NCBI GenBank assembly: GCA_020746835.1
Contig: JAGPNK010000003.1
Span: 372,001 to 436,000, forward strand
Source: Stachybotrys elegans
Lineage: Eukaryota; Ascomycota; Sordariomycetes; Hypocreales; Stachybotryaceae
DNA length: 64,000 nt
Direction of reading: 5' to 3'
The first letter of the stretch is position 1; every line of letters starts with the position of its first letter. The notes under the pieces are model-generated. The model was not told the origin of the DNA and searched no databases. It saw only the letters and a list, made by a program, of their open reading frames with translations. This document shows, piece by piece, positions 56,494 to 64,000 of this stretch. The position numbers were made by a program, and so were the translations under genes.

Positions 56494-59325
56494 ATGTCTG
56501 TGCAGCGTCAGACCTACAGTCGACAGGTGGCGGGGGGTAGTACCAAGGAGGAGAAGAGTCAGACAAGTAATCCAAACTCGCAAGTGAAGGAAGAGGTAAG
56601 CCCTCGGCATAAACCTTCGATGAAGCGGCGGAATGCACTCGTCTCTATCTGAGACGTATCGCTGATACCTGCGACTTGCTGCTGTTATTTGCTTGCTGAC
56701 ACTATCATTCAGAACGACGAACCCCCTACTCGCCGAAACGATTACTGTATGAACGGAAGCTTCCTGCAAGCCATCGGCCTTGGAAACAGAGGCGAAAGCG
56801 ACATGTTCGATTGTGTGACGGACGGTAACAAGCCTGTTAAGGAAGAGAAGGAAGACGAGCTTTGCCAGCACTGCCTCAACATAAACTGGTCAATCATGGG
56901 TGAATTGATGAACTTTACTGGACGCTTCATGTGGATTGGAAAGCCCATCGATGACGTCGGAGAGCATTACCGACGTGTCAAGGCAGATTCCAAATGCCCG
57001 CTCTGCCGCCAGTTGCGTGCTACATGGATAACCAAGTTCATCCGGGAGCGGCATCCCAACAGAAAGGATCCAGGCGACAGGATCCATATATTTCGACACC
57101 TTCGTCACCTGCCACAAGTCAGTGACTTTCCAACGTCGACGCAGGTCTTGCGAGAGAACAAGACACCGTTCCACATCGCCGTCGTTCCTATTCTTCGCGG
57201 GTGGCGGCAGGAGATCAGGACGCACGTTGCAACAAGGGGCCTAGTTGTCGTCAAACCTAGGGTCATGACTGAATCCAAGATCTTTGTCAACCAACCCGTT
57301 GCGGAGAAGTTTGACACCGAAGTGGTAGAGCCCTGGATGAAGTTTTGCAAGCGCCAGCACAGGGTACACTGCCACCCCCAGGAACCAGACGTTGAGGGTC
57401 TCAAGTTGATCGACTGCGAGTCTGAGGACTTTGTCATTCGTCGTTATCGTCCTCAGGATAAATATGTTTGTTTGAGCTATGTATGGGGCAAAGAAGGTAC
57501 CGAGACATCACCTGTGCCGATCAAGAAGAAGAGGAAGCGCAAGATGGAGGACGACAAACGCCGGGTCAAGTCAAAGTCCCCCCGTGTACGAAATAATACA
57601 TCACGGGCGTTGACCCTCACAACTGGCAATGAAATGCGGATTGCCAGGCTAGACCGGGAGAAGGAGACGTACAACCCTCCAACAAGACAACCTGTGCCAA
57701 AGCACATCCTGGATCTAGCCGCAAAGGCTTGGCTTCCAATCACTGCCGACAGTTACATCATCAACGAGCCAGTCCAAAAGCTGCCCAAGGACCTCCCGCT
57801 GACGATCAAAGACGCGATCAAAGTAACTAAATCGTTTGGGTACCGCTACCTCTGGGTGGACAAATACTGCATCAACCAAAAGAATAAAGCCGAGATGCAG
57901 CTTCAGTTTAGTCGCATGGGTGACATCTACGCTGGCTCTCAGCTCACCATATTTGCTTTGGGAGAGAACTCTGACAGCGGGCTCCCCGGTGTCAGCACCA
58001 CGGAGAGGAATTACCGCCGACAGTGCACAGCGATTGGAGACTACCAGTTCGTCACGACGATGCCGGATCCGCACCTGTGTATCAAGCAGTCAGACTGGTC
58101 GAGCAGAGCCTGGACATACCAAGAAGGCCTCTTCTCCACGCGCCGGCTCTTCTTCACCAACTTTGAGGTCTACTTTGAGTGTAATGCGATGAACGCCATG
58201 GAGTCCTTCAAGAGCAATCTGAGGACATTGCACACACGGAATGGCGAGCGGCTACGTGCGTGGCACCGCGCCGGGCGGTTTGTCTGCGGTAACTCGAACT
58301 CGTATTCCCATGTTAAAGTCAGCGGCAACAGGACTTGTCATCGCAAGATCGACATCATCCGCCGATGCCAGCTTCAAATCCGCCAGTACACCAAGAGGCA
58401 GCTTACGGACCCCAAGGATGAGCTGAACGCATTCTCAGGCATCGCCCGTTTCTATGCCCGTTCAACGGCAAGGATCGCGAGCTTAGCGGGCGTTCCGGTC
58501 CCTTTCCCTATTGCTATGCTTCCGCATATCGAGAAGGAAGGCATTGATCACCTTGCCTATGCGCTTGCTTGGACGCACCGAGTTCATACTTTTTGCGAAC
58601 CCGAGCTGGCCTGCCTCTACCCGAAGATGCAGTACAGATTGAGAGCTATGCCTTGGGAGCCCTATGAGAACCCGTTGCCCCAGCGCCGACGTGGTTTTCC
58701 TTCGTGGTCCTGGGCAGGTTGGTTCGGCGAAGTTGCCTTGCGTCGAGATTTCCCCTACTGCTGGACGGGTCTTCTTAGTTCAGTCAAGCTGGGCTTCCGA
58801 AACGACGCTCCCCGAGAGTACTCTTGGCTGCAGGACTTTGGACAGTACAGCGATCAAATGATTGCGATGCTTCTCAACACAACCGAGCTTCAATTTGACG
58901 CATATGTACTAGATCCGGAGAGACTCGAGTTCTGGGACCGATCAGGCAGTTCTCTGGAGTACAGGAGCCCTTCTACTGCCATGCGCGTGAACATGTCGAC
59001 TGGCCCGACTTCATTTGAAGATTTCCGCATGCGGCTGCTCGACGGCACATACGAGTGTGTTGTTCTTGGAACTCATGGCGAGCCTCGCCGAGCGATCATG
59101 CGGGCCATGCGAGGGAGAGACAAGAAGAGCCACAAGGCCCGAAACCACCGCATCGATTTGTTCAAGATTGTGGAGCGCGAGGGGGTCGTCTGTCTTGTTG
59201 TCAAGACGGTCAAGGGGGTGTCTCAGCGAATGGGTGTTCTCAAGGTTGACTTTCAAGGCTGGGGGAGACGAGCTGCATTGAGGGAGTGGACGTTTAAAGA
59301 TAAGAAGAGCTTCGTTTTGGTTTGA
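56494..59325 (+). CDS. HET-domain protein with an N-terminal Cys motif and a basic insertion
   Basis: Exon 1 56494-56595 and exon 2 56713-59325 give 904 aa. An N-terminal zinc-finger-like pair of Cys motifs is seen (ELCQHCLNIN and CPLCRQLR). The HET domain begins at YVCLSYVWGKEG. It is then interrupted by about 90 residues containing PIKKKRKRKMEDDKRR, an SV40-like nuclear-localisation pattern, and resumes with LPLTIKDAIKVTKSFGYRYL and VDKYCINQKNKAEMQ. SSRAWTYQEGLFSTRR is the third HET block. The C-terminal half has PSWSWAGWFGE, common in fungal HET proteins. The ATG at 56749 is an alternative if exon 1 is not used. Confidence 0.88.
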
Positions 59326-61176
59326 GCAGAGGATGATGGGATTTTTCTTGTTTTCTTGTCTTTCATGCTCGTCGTTATGTTTCCTCATGTCCCCGCGCGC
59401 ATGTTCTTTGTATTGACTTTTATTTACTATCTCAATTTCAGTGATGATCTATCACCAGTGAGCTATTTTGTTTTACGTCGTTGCAATAAGCTTCCACCCT
59501 AGCCTTATGCCTGGATGATAGCAAGATGTATACGGGCCAACACAAATACCAACATAAGACCTTCCAAGGATGAGATATGCCACATTAAACATACTTCAAT
59601 CTTTCCCAATGATAATTTTCTCATGTGCCAAAGCGATGTTTCTATACAGACGTACGAACCGACCGACGACTAGCGTAGGTCTTGGTCGCACTTGCAAACC
59701 AAGAGCAAGTGCCGAAACTGGCGAATAATCCCCGATCAGATATGTTCTTGATTCCTCACAGATTCAATATTAGCAAGCGTGCTGCTCCTTTGGGGCACGG
59801 TATGCTGCTACCTCTGTGTTGGTCACCACCGCCACGGGTGCATTCGTGAGGGGTGCTAGAGCTGCTGCTGCTAGACTTACCACAGCCGTTGGTATTGAAG
59901 TCATAGCAAGGCTCTTCATAAACCCGAAGTGTTGCTGTGTCGAGGCTGTGAGTCGAAGGTAGCCTGGTAGCTAAAGTAGTAGAATTCACGCTTGGTTTGG
60001 TGGTCTGTTTGACCATGGCGTCTCCTTGAGCTTGTGACTCCCTGTTTCGAGCTCGGGAACTGGCCCGGAAGGCTATTTTGTATATGGCATCATTGAAACC
60101 AGGCGAGGTTGTCTGATAAGGTCGAAATCGAACTTGAACCCAATTATCCAGTCAGCACGCATTACTTGGCATCGCCGGCTGTGTCAGTCCAAGCGCCCTG
60201 CTCTGCCAAGTTGATAGCTGCGAGAGAGGTGGCTTCATCAACACGGGCTGTGGACATGTGGTCGACGAGGAGGCACTGATCGAGGGTCACAAAATGGTAA
60301 ACCCGCCGCGGGCCTAGCCAGAAAAATGGCTATGAATCTACCCCATGGTAGCGACTACACTCGATCTGGAGAACAACAGTTCTACATTCGGGGAAATTGT
60401 GCAGGTCTTGAGCCGAAATAACCTTGCAGTCAGGGGTGATGTTTCCGTCAGAAGTGAGGGATTGGCGCAGCTAAACAAGGCACCTCTGTTTCCGATCGCC
60501 TAGGTCGCATGAGCTTCGAAAATTACAAGTGATGGAGCCGAGCGCAGGCTTTGAGACAATTGTCTCATGGGATTCCCAGGAGGTTCTATTCCGAGCGAGC
60601 TGTCTTGGGACGATGGCAATGCAGCATCGGCTGATCCCCACAGTGGAGAATTGGCTGTGGTGTGCCATGGCTGGGTTCGGGTGCCTCTGTGTTTTGTATC
60701 CTTTGTCCTTTGTCAAGGCTACGGTCGCGACATTTCCCTTCAGTATTGAGATGATGCTACAAGAACATGTCAGTCATATTTGAAGTAGGCCAGCTTTCAC
60801 GACTCTATCCTTACAGATAAACGGTCATCTCGTGATTGTAGGGCTGACTTGATGTACCACCATTGCAAGCAGCTAATTTCCCACTGAAACCCATTCCAAT
60901 ACCTTCTCGATCTCTAGGAATACTCTCTTTTCCGGTAGGAGCCATGTCACGGAAGCGGTTCATTTCTTTGACTTGCTTTCCGGTATAAGCCATGTCACGC
61001 AAGCGGTTGGTTGTTTGCCCTCCTTTTCCGTCTTCTTCTTCTTCGCCCTCCAGGTAAATACAGACTCCGGTCCGAGCTCCTACTCCTTGACACTCGTTTC
61101 ACGGATACACGATACTGCCATTCGTTTTAATCACACCGTGTTATTCCAGGCTCGAGCCAGCGCAAGACCAGCCACA
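59326..61176. other. Intergenic, about 1.85 kb, no supported gene
   Basis: An 86-codon frame at 59756-60016 (minus), with a Ser run and several Cys, could be a small gene but has no support. Direct repeats lie at 60929-61008. The right end should hold the protease promoter. Confidence 0.4.
60929..61008. repeat. Two direct repeats, 48-bp spacing
   Basis: Both copies read TTTCCGGTA..AGCCATGTCACG.AAGCGGTT, with two or three mismatches. Confidence 0.75.
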
Positions 61177-63547
61177 ATGAGGGGTATCCTGACCGGGCTG
61201 GGCGTCTTGTCCAGTCTCGCATCCGCCATCGAGGCCACGCAGCACGATGGCATCATCAGTTACCCCCTCAAGGCGACGACTGCCAGGAACATCAGCAAGA
61301 GGCAGATCGAAATTGGTGTCGAAAATGGACTTGACGGCGTCCTCTACACCATCGACATCTCCGTCGGCACCCCTGGTCAGACGGTCGCCGTCCAGGTCGA
61401 CACGGGATCAGAAGAGCTTTGGGTGAACCCCGAGTGTGCGAGCTCCATTGACCCAGCCTTTTGCCAGTCCACTGGACGCTTCACCCAAAGCACAACCCTT
61501 GTCGATCTTATTACTCGTGGCGGGAAGCAGTATCCCTTGGGAAACGCCGAGTGGGAATACGGTCTCGACTATGTTGGCGTTGGATGTAAGCCAGAACTAC
61601 GCCTCGTTGAGAGTGTCATGTCTAACCTGAAATAGCTGCCCTACTCGAGGGTCAGATTTTTGGTGTCGCGGACGATACCTCAGGTTTGCCAGCGGGCGTG
61701 CTGGGCCTTGCTCCAGCACTGTCTGGTTGGAATAGTCCCTACCCTCTTGTCCTCGACAACATGGCAGCCCAGGGCTACATTTCTAGCAGAGCGTTCAGTC
61801 TGGACCTGCGGCACGCCGGCGCTCAAGACGGTGAAATAGTTCTCCCCCTCCGTGTCGAGAAGCCATGCTGAATAAATACTTCAGGCGTCGTCATCTTTGG
61901 CGGCATTGATACAGCGAGATACATCGGACCTCTCGAAAGGCTGCCGATCATTCCAGCTAATCAGTCACCCGATGGATTCACTCGGTAAGTCCATGGATTC
62001 AAACTCTACAAATCGAGTGCTCATGCCGTTGTAGCTACTGGGTCAGCGCCAGTAGCATTGCCGTGTCGCGCCAAGGTAAAAATGATGTTATCGTTTCCGG
62101 GACCGCTCGTGCATTCACCCTTGACACCAGTTATTCACTCACCGGACTCCCCAGTCCCCTCTTTGAAGCTTTCATACAGGCCTTCCCGACCGCAGCGCCC
62201 GCCTCGGGAACCAACCAGTACACTGTCGACTGCTACGCACTCCAAGTCATCGGTGCTATCCGCTTTACGTTTGGCAACACGGTCATCAGCATTCCCTACC
62301 GGGACTTCATCTCGCAGAAGGGCAACACGTGCTACCTTGATGTTATCCGGTCCGATTGTGCGTTACCACGTTGTCCTTTAATATTCTCGTATGCCACGCG
62401 CTAACCTCGTCTTGGTACAGCCCTGCCCGTCCTTGGCATCAACTTCTTGCGGGCGGCCTATGTTGTCTTTGACTTGGACAACCGTGAGATCCTTATGGCT
62501 AACAGCGCCATAAATGACTGCGGCTCCAACCTTGTCCGCATCGGCTCCGGGCCGGGCGCTGTGCCCTCGATTGTCGGAACATGCGCCGGAACCTCTAGCT
62601 TCACCACGCCCATCTCCACGTCTACTTCGACACCAACCTCTACTGGTGCATCCACTTCAGCAGTCACATCTACTTCCACCTACTCGGGTATCTCCACACC
62701 GGCAACTACATATACGTCAACTTCAGTCTCTACTAATTCTACATCTATCTCCAGAGGGTCATCTTCGTTCACATTGGTGTCATCAGGTTCTCGAAACGCA
62801 ACCACACCGGTACTTACAAGTACCTCTACCTGCATCTTTAACGGCTCGTCAACTGCAATATCTACAACCTCTCTGTCCCGTTCGAGGAATTCATCTCTTA
62901 TAACATCTATTTCATCGACCTCCTTTAATAAGTCTACATCTGTGCCCAGGAGCACATCTACCTGCACTGTCACCATTTTCCCCACGACAACTTCTGCGAA
63001 TTACATCTCCACGCTTAGTACACGCTCAAACCAACCAAACATTACTGGTTCATCTTCCGTGACCTCTTTGATAACGAATACCACAACCTTCAACTGCTCT
63101 TCTAGGGCTCAGGTCACGACCCAGATCATCGCGCAAAACGGTTCCCCAACGACGGCTACGTACACATTACCAGGCAGCCGCACCCGCACTGGACATACAG
63201 TGCAGCCAGGGCCTCAAGTCATCAAGGTCATACCAGCGTCAACCCGCCCCGTTCCATCCATCATTCATGGCCCCTCTCAAGAAGCAAACGCATTCACCTC
63301 ATCTCCCAATCGTCTATATGTACCACCTCAGCGGACTGGGTTCCCTCCAAAGGCCGCTGTTACGGGTGTTCCTGAACCCTTTGAGACCCAGATTAGGCAC
63401 AAGTCGGTTAAAGTAGCAATCGGAGCGCCTACAGAACCAAGCAGCACTGATTCTTATAATGGGCCGATGGTGGCTGGTGCTTCAATTCACCATGCTCTTA
63501 GTCTGCTGGGTATGGGTGTTATAATGCTAGTTACGCTCTTCCTTTAA
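61177..63547 (+). CDS. GPI-anchored aspartic protease (yapsin/OpsB-like) with a long Ser/Thr stalk
   Basis: Five exons (61177-61585, 61636-61830, 61885-61984, 62035-62357, 62421-63547) join to 717 aa. A signal peptide and short propeptide ending SKR are followed by the first catalytic block AVQVDTGSEELWVNPE (canonical Asp-Thr-Gly). The second block reads FTLDTSYSLTGLP, where the family has DTG or DSG; the Gly is Ser here. FGGIDTARYIGPL and LGINFLRAAYVVFD are pepsin-fold landmarks. A stalk of about 300 residues rich in Ser/Thr follows, and the end is hydrophobic (GMGVIMLVTLFL), a typical GPI signal. Yapsins process proproteins and wall glycoproteins at the cell surface. The Ser substitution may lower activity. 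Confidence 0.9.
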
Positions 63548-64000
63548 AGTCATAACAGTCCTTCTTTTCTTACTATAAATAACCTGGGCTATATCTAGTT
63601 GCAAATAGGACAACGGCAAAACTGGAAGAAGAAAAAAACCAGCGCTAAATAATTACACATGAAAGAAATATTTTTGATGTTCCATTCAAGAATTAGGAAG
63701 TACATTCTTTCAGCTTCTAAAGATAGATATAATCGACGCGCAATGATTGTATTAGGGCGGTGGTCCGCTACAGTATGAAACTAAAGTATGCAACCAGCAT
63801 TTTGTTATTCCAAACAAGAATGTAGACATTGGCTTCCGTAGCGTTTGAGCCTTATACAATCAGCGCTTAGATAGCAAGTGCCTGTTTTCAATGGCTAGAA
63901 GGCCATGGCGATACATCCCTACCACTAATTAACATTGTTATGTTCTTCCTCGCAGGGCACTTCGTTGTGCTCTAGTTCCTGGCTCTTGTTCTGGAATAGG
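63548..64000. other. Right flank, no gene seen
   Basis: AT-rich sequence after the protease stop. It holds the 3' untranslated region and no visible coding. Confidence 0.5.

Overview
The window looks like nuclear DNA of a filamentous ascomycete (Pezizomycotina, probably a Sordariomycete; the genus cannot be fixed). Genes are monocistronic and face both ways. Introns are about 45-110 bp with GT..AG ends, and families are typically fungal: HET domains, Zn2Cys6 regulators, a PTH11-type rhodopsin-fold membrane protein, a CarO-like microbial opsin, an endo-1,6-glucanase, GH27, a yapsin-like protease, a SLIP-GC-like GTPase. Gene models were built by hand from splice sites and checked for reading-frame closure. 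No CRISPR array, rRNA or convincing tRNA was seen.

Layout. 0.5-2.6 kb: HET-domain gene. 3.3-4.8 kb: secreted GH5 endo-1,6-glucanase with two tandem duplications, one in its leader and one spanning an exon end and an intron. 5.4-6.3 kb: DUF3632-like protein. 8.2-14.4 kb: alpha/beta hydrolase, Zn2Cys6 factor, GFA-type zinc protein, a repeat block, second Zn2Cys6 factor. 15.4-20.0 kb: rhodopsin-fold membrane protein and secreted GMC oxidoreductase.

20.5-31.2 kb: the most interesting part, a compact set of a Zn2Cys6 regulator (with a one-base frameshift in a G6 run), a divergent isocitrate-lyase-family protein, an M20 amidohydrolase, an HpcH/HpaI-family aldolase and an anion:cation-symporter-type MFS carrier. 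Two enzyme pairs share divergent promoters. One promoter carries five exact 10-bp units with CATCGG/CGTCGG next to a TATA box, and the other carries three CATCGG copies. Both C-C lyases have lost hallmark active-site residues (KKCGH to KKFTN in the ICL-like protein; the substrate-binding Arg to Val in the aldolase). I infer an uncharacterised uptake-and-degradation pathway: import, amide hydrolysis, then two non-canonical lyase-fold steps.

31.9-36.0 kb: housekeeping TIM17, an MDR oxidoreductase, and a regulator-like protein without a zinc cluster. 36.1-49.9 kb: C2H2/TPR protein, head-to-head DUF7580 protein, an orphan protein, a light-driven-pump-type opsin and a large SLIP-GC-like GTPase. 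50.1-53.8 kb: secreted alpha-galactosidase and a secreted Thr/Ser-rich protein. 53.8-56.5 kb: gene-poor, with a broken coding relic and a 34-bp inverted repeat pair. 56.5-59.3 kb: second HET protein with a nuclear-localisation-like insertion. 61.2-63.5 kb: GPI-anchored yapsin-like aspartic protease.
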